A DNA stretch of 64,000 bases from the NCBI RefSeq assembly GCF_050948175.1, contig NW_027490475.1, positions 124,001 to 188,000 of the forward strand. The letters run 5' to 3'. The DNA is from Xylocopa sonorina. Its lineage: Eukaryota; Arthropoda; Insecta; Hymenoptera; Apidae. The notes under the pieces are model-generated. The model searched no databases. It saw nothing but the letters and a program-made list of their open reading frames with translations, and was not told where the DNA came from. Numbering within the stretch: the first letter of the stretch is position 1; every line of letters begins with the position of its first letter. Position numbers and translations under genes: made by a program. Below are positions 26,408 through 40,400 of the stretch, in pieces.

Positions 26408-29400
26408 ATACTATGATTTGCGAAGTGTTATGTATTCCTCTTCTACACTTCAAATGAATGTAAATGCGACACTTCTTTGCTAGGAAATAGCGTTTGCAAA
26501 TGTCTACCTATCGTAGCAATAGTATTCTAATGCTTCTTAAAACGCGATATCGCATCTCATTTCTATGTTTCATGGTAAGATACAATATGATTTGCGAAGT
26601 ATCATGTATTCCTCGTGTACACTTCAAATGAATGTAAATGCGACACTTCCTTGCTAGGAAATAGCGATTGCAGATGTCTACGTATCGTAGCAATAGAGTT
26701 CATATGATTCTTAAAACGCGATATCGCATCCCGTTTCTATGTTTCATGGTAAGATATAATATGATTTGCGAAGTGTCATGTATTCCTCGTCTACACTTCA
26801 AATGAATGTAAATGCGACACTTCCTTGCAAGGAAATAGCGTTTGCAGATGTCTACGTATCGAAGCAATAGAGTTCAAATGCTTCTTAAAACGCGATATCG
26901 CATCTCATTTCTAAGTTTCATGGTAAAATATAATATGATTTGTGAAGTATCATGTATTCCTCGTCTACACATCAAATGAATGTAAATGCGACACTTCCTT
27001 GCAAGGAATTAGCGTTTGCAGATGTCTACTTATCGAAGCAATAGAGTTCGAATGCTTCTTAAAACGAGATATTGCATCTCATATCTATGTTTCATGATAA
27101 GATATAATATTCATTGCGAAGTGTTACGCATTCCTCGTCTACACTTCAAATCAATGTAAATGAGACACTTCCTTGCAAGGAAATAGCGTTTGCAGATGTC
27201 TACGTATCGAAGCAATAGAGTTCAAATGCTCCTTAAAACGCGATATCGCATCTCATTTCTATGTTTCATGGTAAGATATAATATGATTTGCGAAGTGTTA
27301 TGTATTCCTCGCCTACACTTCAAATGAATGTAAATGCGACACTTCTTTGCTAGGAAATAGCGTTTGCAAATGTCTACGTATCGTAGCAATAGAGTTCATA
27401 TGATTCTTAAAACGCGATACCGCATCTCATTTCTATGTTTCATGGTAAGATATAACATGATTTGCGAAGTGTTTTGTATTCTTCGTCTACACTTCAAATG
27501 AATGTGAATGCGACACTTCCTTGCTAGGAAATAGCGATTGCAGATGTCTACGTATCGTAGCAATAGAGTTCATATGATTCTTAAAACGCGATATCGCATC
27601 TCATTTCTATGTTTCATGGTAAGATATAATATGATTTGCGAAGTGTCATGTATTCCTCGTCTACACTTCAAATGAATGTAAATGCGACACTTCCTTGCTA
27701 GGAAATAGCGTCTGCAGATGTCTAGGTATCGTAGCAATAGAGTTCTAATGCTTCTTAAAACGCGATATCGCATCTCATTTCTATGATTCATGGTAAGATG
27801 CAATATGATTTGCGAAGTGTTATGTATTCCTCGTCTACACTTCAAATGAATGTAAATGCGACACTTCCTTGCTAGGAAATAGCGTCTGCAGATGTCTAGG
27901 TATCGTAGCAATAGAGTTCTAATGCTTCTTAAAACTCGATATCGCATCTCATTTCTATGTTTCATGGTAAGATGTAATATGATTTGCGAAGTGTTATACA
28001 TTCCTCGTCTACGATTCAAATGAATGTAAATGCGACACTTCCTTGCAAGGAAATAGCGTTTGCAGATGTCTACGTATCGTAGCAATAGGGTTCATATGAT
28101 TCTTAAAACGCGATATCGCATCTCGTTTCTATGTTTCATGGTAAGATATAACATGATTTGCGAAGTGTTATGTATTCCTCGTCTACACTTCAAATGAATG
28201 TGAATGCGACACTTCCTCGCTTGGAAATAGCGATTGCAGATGCCTACGTATCGTTAGCAATAGCTTTCTAATGATTCTTAAAACGCGATATCGCATCTCA
28301 TTTCTATGTTTCATGGTAAGATATAATATGATTTGCGAAGTGTCATGTATTCCTCGTCTACACTTCAAATGAATGTAAATGCGACACTTCCTTGCTAGGA
28401 AATAGCAATTGCAGATGTCTACGTGTCGTAGGAACAGCTTTCTAATGCTTCTTAAAACGCGATATCGAATCTCATTTCTATGTTTCATGGTAAGATGTAA
28501 TATGATTTGCGAAGTGTTATGCATTCCTCGTATACACTTCAAATGAATGTAAATGCGACACTTCCTTGCTAGGAAATAGCGTTTGCAAATGTTTACGTAT
28601 CGTAGCAATAGAGTTCTAATGCTTCTTAATACGCGATATCGCATCTCATTTCTATGTTTCATGTTAAGATATAATATGATTTGCGAAGTGTTATGTATTC
28701 CTCGCCTACACTTCAAATGAATGTAAGTGCGACACTTCTTTGCTAGGAAATAGCGTTTGCAAATGTCTACGTATCGTAGCAATAGAGTTCATATGATTCT
28801 TAAAACGCGATATCGCATCTCATTTCTATGTTTCATGGTAAGATATAACATGATTTGCGAAGTGTTTTGTATTCCTCGTCTACACTTCAAATGAATGTAA
28901 ATGCGACACTTCCTTGCTAGGAAATAGCGTCTGCAGATGTCTAGGTATCGTAGCAATAGAGTTCTAATGCTTCTTAAAACGCGATATCGCATCTCGTTTC
29001 TATGTTTCATGGTAAGATATAACATGATTTGCGAAGTGTTATGTATTCCTCGTCTACACTTCAAATGAATGTGAATGCGACACTTCCTCGCTTGGAAATA
29101 GCGATTGCAGATGCCTACGTATCGTTAGCAATAGCTTTCTAATGATTCTTAAAACGCGATATCGCATCTCATTTCTATGTTTCATGGTAAGATATAATAT
29201 GATTTGCGGAGTGTCATGTATTCCTCGTCTACACTTCAAATGAATGTAAATGCGACACTTCCTTGCTAGGAAATAACAATTGCAGATGTCTACGTATCGT
29301 AGCAACAGTTTTTTAATGCTTCTTAAAACGCGATATCGAATCTCATTTCTATGTTTCATGGTAAGATATAATACGATTTGCGAAGTGTCATGTATTCCTC

Positions 29401-31113
29401 GTCTACACTTCAAATGAATGTAAATGCGACACTTCCTTGCAAGGAAATAGCGTTTGCAAATGTCTACCTATCGTAGCAATAGTATTCTAATGCTTCTTAA
29501 AACGCGACATCGCATCTCATTTCTATGTTTCATGGTAAGATATAATATGATTTGCGAAGTGTTATGTATTCCTCGCCTACACTCCAAATGAATGTAAATG
29601 CGACACTTCTTTGCTAGGAAATAGCGTTTGCAAATGTCTATCTTTCGTAGCAATAGTGTTCTAATGCTTCTTAAAACGCGATATCGCATCTCATTTCTAT
29701 GTTTCATGGTAAGATATAATATGATTTGCGAAGTATCATGTATTCCTCGTCTACACTTCAAATGAATGTAAATGCGACACTTCCTTGCTAGGAAATAGCG
29801 TTTGCAGATGTCTACGTATCGTAGCAATAGTGTTCTAAAGTTTCTTAAAACGCGATATCGCATCTCATTTCTATGTTTCATGGTAAGATATAATATGATT
29901 TGCGAAGTGTTATGTATTCCTCGCCTACACTCCAAATGAATGTAAATGCGACACTTCCTTGCTAGGAAATAGCGATTGCAGATGTCTACGTATCGTAGCA
30001 ATAGAGTTCGAATGCTTCTTAAAACGAGATATTGCATCTCATATCTATGTTTCATGATAAGATATAATATTCATTGCGAAGTGTTACGCATTCCTCGTCT
30101 ACACTTCAAATCAATGTAAATGAGACACTTCCTTGCAAGGAAATAGCGTTTGCAGATGTCTACGTATCGAAGCAATAGAGTTCAAATGCTCCTTAAAACG
30201 CGATATCGCATCTCATTTCTATGTTTCATGGTAAGATATAATATGATTTGCGAAGTGTTATGTATTCCTCGCCTACACTTCAAATGAATGTAAATGCGAC
30301 ACTTCTTTGCTAGGAAATAGCGTTTGCAAATGTCTACGTATCGTAGCAATAGAGTTCATATGATTCTTAAAACGCGATACCGAATCTCATTTCTATGTTT
30401 CATGGTAAGATATAACATGATTTGCGAAGTGTTTTGTATTCCTCGTCTACACTTCAAATGAATGTGAATGCGACACTTCCTTGCTAGGAAATAGCGATTG
30501 CAGATGTCTACGTATCGTAGCAATAGAGTTCATATGATTCTTAAAACGCGATATCGCATCTCATTCCTATGTTTCATGGTAAGATATAATATGATTTGCG
30601 AAGTACCATGTATTCCTCGTCTACACTTCAAATGAATGTAAATGCGACACTTCCTTGCTAGGAAATAGCGTCTGCAGATGTCTAGGTATCGTAGCAACAG
30701 AGTTCTAATGCTTCGTAAAACTCGATATCGCATCTCATTTCTATGTTTCATGGTAAGATGTAATATGATTTGCGAAGTGTAATGCATTCCTCGTCTACAC
30801 TTCAAATGAATGTAAATGCGACACTTCCTTGCTAGGAAATAGCGTTTGCAGATGTCTACGTATCGTAGCAATAGTGTTCTAAAGTTTCTTAAAACGCGAT
30901 ATCGCATCTCATTTCTATGTTTCATGGTAAGATATAATATGATTTGCGAAGTGTCACGTATTCCTCGTCTACACTTCAAATGAATGTAAATGCGACACTT
31001 CCTTGCAAGGAAATAGTGTTAGCAGATGTCTACGTATCGTAGCAATAGCTTTCTAATGCTTCTTAAAACGCGATATCGCATCTCATTTCTATGTTTCAAG
31101 GTAAGATATAATA

Positions 31114-33604
31114 TGATTTGCGAAGTGTCATGTATTCCTCGTCTACACTTCAAATGAATGTAAATGAGACACTTCCTTGCAAGGAAATAGCGTTTGCAGA
31201 TGTCTACGTATCGAAGCAATAGAGTTCAAATGCTCCTTAAAACGCGATATCGCATCTCATTTCTATGATTCATGGTAAGATATAATATGATTTGCGAAGT
31301 GTTATGTATTCCTCGCCTACACTTCAAATGAATGTAAATGCGACACTTCTTTGCTAGGAAATAGCGTTTGCAAATGTCTACGTATCGTAGCAATAGAGTT
31401 CATATGATTCTTAAAACGCGATACCGCATCTCATTTCTATGTTTCATGGGAAGATATAACATGATTTGCGAAGTGTTTTGTATTCCTCGTCTACACTTCA
31501 AATGAATGTAAATGCGACACTTCCTTGCTAGGAAATAGCGTCTGCAGATGTCTAGGTATCGTAGCAATAGAGTTCTAATGCTTCTTAAAACGCGATATCG
31601 CATCTCATTTCTATGTTTCATGGTAAGATGCAATATGATTTGCGAAGTGTTATGTATTCCTCGTCTACACTTCAAATGAATGTAAATGCGCCACTTCCTT
31701 GCTAGGAAATAGCGTCTGCAGATGTCTAGGTATCGTAGCAATAGAGTTCTAATGCTTCTTAAAACTCGATATCGCATCTCATTTCTATGTTTCATGGTAA
31801 GATGTAATATGATTTGCGAAGTGTTATACATTCCTCGTCTACGATTCAAATGAATGTAAATGCGACACTTCCTTGCAAGGAAATAGCGTTTGCAGATGTC
31901 TACGTATCGTAGCAATAGAGTTCATATGATTCTTAAAACGCGATATCGCATCTCGTTTCTATGTTTCATGGTAAGATATAACATGATTTGCGAAGTGTTA
32001 TGTATTCCTCGTCTACACTTCAAATGAATGTGAATGCGACACTTCCTCGCTTGGAAATAGCGATTGCAGATGCCTACGTATCGTTAGCAATAGCTTTCTA
32101 ATGATTCTTAAAACGCGATATCGCATCTCATTTCTATGTTTCATGGTAAGATATAATATGATTTGCGGAGTGTCATGTATTCCTCGTCTACACTTCAAAT
32201 GAATGTAAATGCGACACTTCCTTGCTAGGAAATAACAATTGCAGATGTCTACGTATCGTAGCAACAGTTTTTTAATGCTTCTTAAAACGCGATATCGAAT
32301 CTCATTTCTATGTTTCATGGTAAGATATAATACGATTTGCGAAGTGTCATGTATTCCTCGTCTACACTTCAAATGAATGTAAATGAGACACTTCCTTGCA
32401 AGGAAATAGCGTTTGCAGATGTCTACGTATCGAAGCAATAGAGTTCAAATGCTCCTTAAAACGCGATATCGCATCTCATTTCTATGATTCATGGTAAGAT
32501 ATAATATGATTTGCGAAGTGTTATGTATTCCTCGCCTACACTTCAAATGAATGTAAATGCGACACTTCTTTGCTAGGAAATAGCGTTTGCAAATGTCTAC
32601 GTATCGTAGCAATAGAGTTCATATGATTCTTAAAACGCGATACCGCATCTCATTTCTATGTTTCATGGGAAGATATAACATGATTTGCGAAGTGTTTTGT
32701 ATTCCTCGTCTACACTTCAAATGAATGTAAATGCGACACTTCCTTGCTAGGAAATAGCGTCTGCAGATGTCTAGGTATCGTAGCAATAGAGTTCTAATGC
32801 TTCTTAAAACGCGATATCGCATCTCATTTCTATGTTTCATGGTAAGATGCAATATGATTTGCGAAGTGTTATGTATTCCTCGTCTACACTTCAAATGAAT
32901 GTAAATGCGCCACTTCCTTGCTAGGAAATAGCGTCTGCAGATGTCTAGGTATCGTAGAAATAGAGTTCTAATGCTTCTTAAAACTCGATATCGCATCTCA
33001 TTTCTATGTTTCATGGTAAGATGTAATATGATTTGCGAAGTGTTATACATTCCTCGTCTACGATTCAAATGAATGTAAATGCGACACTTCCTTGCAAGGA
33101 AATAGCGTTTGCAGATGTCTACGTATCGTAGCAATAGAGTTCATATGATTCTTAAAACGCGATATCGCATCTCGTTTCTATGTTTCATGGTAAGATATAA
33201 CATGATTTGCGAAGTGTTATGTATTCCTCGTCTACACTTCAAATGAATGTGAATGCGACAGTTCCTCGCTTGGAAATAGCGATTGCAGATGCCTACGTAT
33301 CGTTAGCAATAGCTTTCTAATGATTCTTAAAACGCGATATCGCATCTCATTTCTATGTTTCATGGTAAGATATAATATGATTTGCGGAGTGTCATGTATT
33401 CCTCGTCTACACTTCAAATGAATGTAAATGCGACACTTCCTTGCTAGGAAATAACAATTGCAGATGTCTACGTATCGTAGCAACAGTTTTTTAATGCTTC
33501 TTAAAACGCGATATCGAATCTCATTTCTATGTTTCATGGTAAGATATAATACGATTTGCGAAGTGTCATGTATTCCTCGTCTACACTTCAAATGAATGTA
33601 AATG
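31114..33604. repeat. Tandem duplication of a 1,219-bp, 7-monomer unit
   Basis: 31114-32385 matches 32333-33604 at an offset of 1,219 bp, the two copies meeting end to end. Two single-base differences were noticed: 'gtagcaatag' against 'gtagaaatag' (second copy near 32957), and 'gacacttcc' against 'gacagttcc' (second copy near 33259). The duplication explains why the neighbouring interval is 23 monomers instead of 16. Confidence 0.85.
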
Positions 33605-33751
33605 CGACACTTCCTTGCAAGGAAATAGCGTTTGCAAATGTCTACCTATCGTAGCAATAGTATTCTAATGCTTCTTAAAACGCGACATCGCATCTCATTT
33701 CTATGTTTCATGGTAAGATATAATATGATTTGCGAAGTGTTATGTATTCCT

Positions 33752-36700
33752 CGCCTACACTCCAAATGAATGTAAATGCGACACTTCTTTGCTAGGAAAT
33801 AGCGTTTGCAAATGTCTATCTTTCGTAGCAATAGTGTTCTAATGCTTCTTAAAACGCGATATCGCATCTCATTTCTATGTTTCATGGTAAGATATAATAT
33901 GATTTGCGAAGTATCATGTATTCCTCGTCTACACTTCAAATGAATGTAAATGCGACACTTCCTTGCTAGGAAATAGCGATTGCAGATGTCTACGTATCGT
34001 AGCAATAGAGTTCGAATGCTTCTTAAAACGAGATATTGCATCTCATATCTATGTTTCATGATAAGATATAATATTCATTGCGAAGTGTTACGCATTCCTC
34101 GTCTACACTTCAAATCAATGTAAATGAGACACTTCCTTGCAAGGAAATAGCGTTTGCAGATGTCTACGTATCGAAGCAATAGAGTTCAAATGCTCCTTAA
34201 AACGCGATATCGCATCTCATTTCTATGTTTCATGGTAAGATATAATATGATTTGCGAAGTGTTATGTATTCCTCGCCTACACTTCAAATGAATGTAAATG
34301 CGACACTTCTTTGCTAGGAAATAGCGTTTGCAAATGTCTACGTATCGTAGCAATAGAGTTCATATGATTCTTAAAACGCGATACCGAATCTCATTTCTAT
34401 GTTTCATGGTAAGATATAACATGATTTGCGAAGTGTTTTGTATTCCTCGTCTACACTTCAAATGAATGTGAATGCGACACTTCCTTGCTAGGAAATAGCG
34501 ATTGCAGATGTCTACGTATCGTAGCAATAGAGTTCATATGATTCTTAAAACGCGATATCGCATCTCATTCCTATGTTTCATGGTAAGATATAATATGATT
34601 TGCGAAGTACCATGTATTCCTCGTCTACACTTCAAATGAATGTAAATGCGACACTTCCTTGCTAGGAAATAGCGTCTGCAGATGTCTAGGTATCGTAGCA
34701 ACAGAGTTCTAATGCTTCGTAAAACTCGATATCGCATCTCATTTCTATGTTTCATGGTAAGATGTAATATGATTTGCGAAGTGTAATGCATTCCTCGTCT
34801 ACACTTCAAATGAATGTAAATGCGACACTTCCTTGCTAGGAAATAGCGTTTGCAGATGTCTACGTATCGTAGCAATAGTGTTCTAAAGTTTCTTAAAACG
34901 CGATATCGCATCTCATTTCTATGTTTCATGGTAAGATATAATATGATTTGCGAAGTGTCACGTATTCCTCGTCTACACTTCAAATGAATGTAAATGCGAC
35001 ACTTCCTTGCAAGGAAATAGTGTTAGCAGATGTCTACGTATCGTAGCAATAGCTTTCTAATGCTTCTTAAAACGCGATATCGCATCTCATTTCTATGTTT
35101 CAAGGTAAGATATAATATGATTTGCGAAGTGTCATGTATTCCTCGTCTACACTTCAAATGAATGTAAATGAGACACTTCCTTGCAAGGAAATAGCGTTTG
35201 CAGATGTCTACGTATCGAAGCAATAGAGTTCAAATGCTCCTTAAAACGCGATATCGCATCTCATTTCTATGATTCATGGTAAGATATAATATGATTTGCG
35301 AAGTGTTATGTATTCCTCGCCTACACTTCAAATGAATGTAAATGCGACACTTCTTTGCTAGGAAATAGCGTTTGCAAATGTCTACGTATCGTAGCAATAG
35401 AGTTCATATGATTCTTAAAACGCGATACCGCATCTCATTTCTATGTTTCATGGGAAGATATAACATGATTTGCGAAGTGTTTTGTATTCCTCGTCTACAC
35501 TTCAAATGAATGTAAATGCGACACTTCCTTGCTAGGAAATAGCGTCTGCAGATGTCTAGGTATCGTAGCAATAGAGTTCTAATGCTTCTTAAAACGCGAT
35601 ATCGCATCTCATTTCTATGTTTCATGGTAAGATGCAATATGATTTGCGAAGTGTTATGTATTCCTCGTCTACACTTCAAATGAATGTAAATGCGCCACTT
35701 CCTTGCTAGGAAATAGCGTCTGCAGATGTCTAGGTATCGTAGCAATAGAGTTCTAATGCTTCTTAAAACTCGATATCGCATCTCATTTCTATGTTTCATG
35801 GTAAGATGTAATATGATTTGCGAAGTGTTATACATTCCTCGTCTACGATTCAAATGAATGTAAATGCGACACTTCCTTGCAAGGAAATAGCGTTTGCAGA
35901 TGTCTACGTATCGTAGCAATAGAGTTCATATGATTCTTAAAACGCGATATCGCATCTCGTTTCTATGTTTCATGGTAAGATATAACATGATTTGCGAAGT
36001 GTTATGTATTCCTCGTCTACACTTCAAATGAATGTGAATGCGACACTTCCTCGCTTGGAAATAGCGATTGCAGATGCCTACGTATCGTTAGCAATAGCTT
36101 TCTAATGATTCTTAAAACGCGATATCGCATCTCATTTCTATGTTTCATGGTAAGATATAATATGATTTGCGGAGTGTCATGTATTCCTCGTCTACACTTC
36201 AAATGAATGTAAATGCGACACTTCCTTGCTAGGAAATAACAATTGCAGATGTCTACGTATCGTAGCAACAGTTTTTTAATGCTTCTTAAAACGCGATATC
36301 GAATCTCATTTCTATGTTTCATGGTAAGATATAATACGATTTGCGAAGTGTCATGTATTCCTCGTCTACACTTCAAATGAATGTAAATGCGACACTTCCT
36401 TGCAAGGAAATAGCGTTTGCAAATGTCTACCTATCGTAGCAATAGTATTCTAATGCTTCTTAAAACGCGACATCGCATCTCATTTCTATGTTTCATGGTA
36501 AGATATAATATGATTTGCGAAGTGTTATGTATTCCTCGCCTACACTCCAAATGAATGTAAATGCGACACTTCTTTGCTAGGAAATAGCGTTTGCAAATGT
36601 CTATCTTTCGTAGCAATAGTGTTCTAATGCTTCTTAAAACGCGATATCGCATCTCATTTCTATGTTTCATGGTAAGATATAATATGATTTGCGAAGTATC

Positions 36701-39700
36701 ATGTATTCCTCGTCTACACTTCAAATGAATGTAAATGCGACACTTCCTTGCTAGGAAATAGCGTCTGCAGATGTCTAGGTATCGTAGCAATAGAGTTCTA
36801 ATGCTTCTTAAAACGCGATATCGCAACTCATTTCTATGTTTCATGGTAAGATACAATATGATTTGCGAAGTGTTATGTATTCCTCGTCTACACTTCAAAT
36901 GAATGTAAATGCGACACTTCCTTGCTAGGAAATAGCGATTGCAGATGTCTACGTATCGTAGCAATAGAGTTCATATGATTCTTAAAACGCGATAATGCAT
37001 CTCGTTTCTATGTTTCATGGTAAGATATAATATGATTTGCGAAGTGTCATGTATTCCTCGTCTACACTTCAAATGAATGTAAATGCGACACTTCTTTGCT
37101 AGGAAATAGCGTTTGCAAATGTCTATCTTTCGTAGCAATAGTGTTCTAATGCTTCTTAAAACGCGATATCGCATCTCATTTCTATGTTTCATGGTAAGAT
37201 ATAATATGATTCGCGAAGTATCATGTATTCCTCGTCTACACTTCAAATGAATGTAAATGCGACACTTCCTTGCTAGGAAATAGCGATTGCAGATGTCTAC
37301 GTATCGTAGCAATAGAGTTCGAATGCTTCTTAAAACGAGATATTGCATCTCATATCTATGTTTCATGATAAGATATAATATTCATTGCGAAGTGTTACGC
37401 ATTCCTCGTCTACACTTCAAATCAATGTAAATGAGACACTTCCTTGCAAGGAAATAGCGTTTGCAGATGTCTACGTATCGAAGCAATAGAGTTCAAATGC
37501 TCCTTAAAACGCGATATCGCATCTCATTTCTATGTTTCATGGTAAGATATAATATGATTTGCGAAGTGTTATGTATTCCTCGCCTACACTTCAAATGAAT
37601 GTAAATGCGACACTTCTTTGCTAGGAAATAGCGTTTGCAAATGTCTACGTATCGTAGCAATAGAGTTCATATGATTCTTAAAACGCGATACCGAATCTCA
37701 TTTCTATGTTTCATGGTAAGATATAACATGATTTGCGAAGTGTTTTGTATTCCTCGTCTACACTTCAAATGAATGTGAATGCGACACTTCCTTGCTAGGA
37801 AATAGCGATTGCAGATGTCTACGTATCGTAGCAATAGAGTTCATATGATTCTTAAAACGCGATATCGCATCTCATTCCTATGTTTCATGGTAAGATATAA
37901 TATGATTTGCGAAGTACCATGTATTCCTCGTCTACACTTCAAATGAATGTAAATGCGACACTTCCTTGCTAGGAAATAGCGTCTGCAGATGTCTAGGTAT
38001 CGTAGCAACAGAGTTCTAATGCTTCGTAAAACTCGATATCGCATCTCATTTCTATGTTTCATGGTAAGATGTAATATGATTTGCGAAGTGTAATGCATTC
38101 CTCGTCTACACTTCAAATGAATGTAAATGCGACACTTCCTTGCTAGGAAATAGCGTTTGCAGATGTCTACGTATCGTAGCAATAGTGTTCTAAAGTTTCT
38201 TAAAACGCGATATCGCATCTCATTTCTATGTTTCATGGTAAGATATAATATGATTTGCGAAGTGTCACGTATTCCTCGTCTACACTTCAAATGAATGTAA
38301 ATGCGACATTTCCTTGCAAGGAAATAGTGTTAGCAGATGTCTACGTATCGTAGCAATAGCTTTCTAATGCTTCTTAAAACGCGATATCGCATCTCATTTC
38401 TATGTTTCAAGGTAAGATATAATATGATTTGCGAAGTGTCATGTATTCCTCGTCTACACTTCAAATGAATGTAAATGAGACACTTCCTTGCAAGGAAATA
38501 GCGTTTGCAGATGTCTACGTATCGAAGCAATAGAGTTCAAATGCTCCTTAAAACGCGATATCGCATCTCATTTCTATGATTCATGGTAAGATATAATATG
38601 ATTTGCGAAGTGTTATGTATTCCTCGCCTACACTTCAAATGAATGTAAATGCGACACTTCTTTGCTAGGAAATAGCGTTTGCAAATGTCTACGTATCGTA
38701 GCAATAGAGTTCATATGATTCTTAAAACGCGATACCGCATCTCATTTCTATGTTTCATGGGAAGATATAACATGATTTGCGAAGTGTTTTGTATTCCTCG
38801 TCTACACTTCAAATGAATGTAAATGCGACACTTCCTTGCTAGGAAATAGCGTCTGCAGATGTCTAGGTATCGTAGCAATAGAGTTCTAATGCTTCTTAAA
38901 ACGCGATATCGCATCTCATTTCTATGTTTCATGGTAAGATGCAATATGATTTGCGAAGTGTTATGTATTCCTCGTCTACACTTCAAATGAATGTAAATGC
39001 GCCACTTCCTTGCTAGGAAATAGCGTCTGCAGATGTCTAGGTATCGTAGCAATAGAGTTCTAATGCTTCTTAAAACTCGATATCGCATCTCATTTCTATG
39101 TTTCATGGTAAGATGTAATATGATTTGCGAAGTGTTATACATTCCTCGTCTACGATTCAAATGAATGTAAATGCGACACTTCCTTGCAAGGAAATAGCGT
39201 TTGCAGATGTCTACGTATCGTAGCAATAGAGTTCATATGATTCTTAAAACGCGATATCGCATCTCGTTTCTATGTTTCATGGTAAGATATAACATGATTT
39301 GCGAAGTGTTATGTATTCCTCGTCTACACTTCAAATGAATGTGAATGCGACACTTCCTCGCTTGGAAATAGCGATTGCAGATGCCTACGTATCGTTAGCA
39401 ATAGCTTTCTAATGATTCTTAAAACGCGATATCGCATCTCATTTCTATGTTTCATGGTAAGATATAATATGATTTGCGGAGTGTCATGTATTCCTCGTCT
39501 ACACTTCAAATGAATGTAAATGCGACACTTCCTTGCTAGGAAATAACAATTGCAGATGTCTACGTATCGTAGCAACAGTTTTTTAATGCTTCTTAAAACG
39601 CGATATCGAATCTCATTTCTATGTTTCATGGTAAGATATAATACGATTTGCGAAGTGTCATGTATTCCTCGTCTACACTTCAAATGAATGTAAATGCGAC

Positions 39701-40400
39701 ACTTCCTTGCAAGGAAATAGCGTTTGCAAATGTCTACCTATCGTAGCAATAGTATTCTAATGCTTCTTAAAACGCGACATCGCATCTCATTTCTATGTTT
39801 CATGGTAAGATATAATATGATTTGCGAAGTGTTATGTATTCCTCGCCTACACTCCAAATGAATGTAAATGCGACACTTCTTTGCTAGGAAATAGCGTTTG
39901 CAAATGTCTATCTTTCGTAGCAATAGTGTTCTAATGCTTCTTAAAACGCGATATCGCATCTCATTTCTATGTTTCATGGTAAGATATAATATGATTTGCG
40001 AAGTATCATGTATTCCTCGTCTACACTTCAAATGAATGTAAATGCGACACTTCCTTGCTAGGAAATAGCGTCTGCAGATGTCTAGGTATCGTAGCAATAG
40101 AGTTCTAATGCTTCTTAAAACGCGATATCGCAACTCATTTCTATGTTTCATGGTAAGATACAATATGATTTGCGAAGTGTTATGTATTCCTCGTCTACAC
40201 TTCAAATGAATGTAAATGCGACACTTCCTTGCTAGGAAATAGCGATTGCAGATGTCTACGTATCGTAGCAATAGAGTTCATATGATTCTTAAAACGCGAT
40301 AATGCATCTCGTTTCTATGTTTCATGGTAAGATATAATATGATTTGCGAAGTGTCATGTATTCCTCGTCTACACTTCAAATGAATGTAAATGCGACACTT
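33752..40400. repeat. Two tandem copies of a 3,307-bp, 19-monomer higher-order unit
   Basis: 33752-37093 matches 37059-40400 at an offset of 3,307 bp (19 monomers plus the 1-base insertion). Only isolated differences were seen in the lines compared: 'gattcgcg' near 37211 against 'gatttgcg', and 'gacatttcc' near 38299 against 'gacacttcc'. The first part of the unit also matches about 30.0-31.9 kb at an offset of 4,004 bp. This is the clearest complete higher-order unit in the window and shows recent expansion. Confidence 0.87.
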
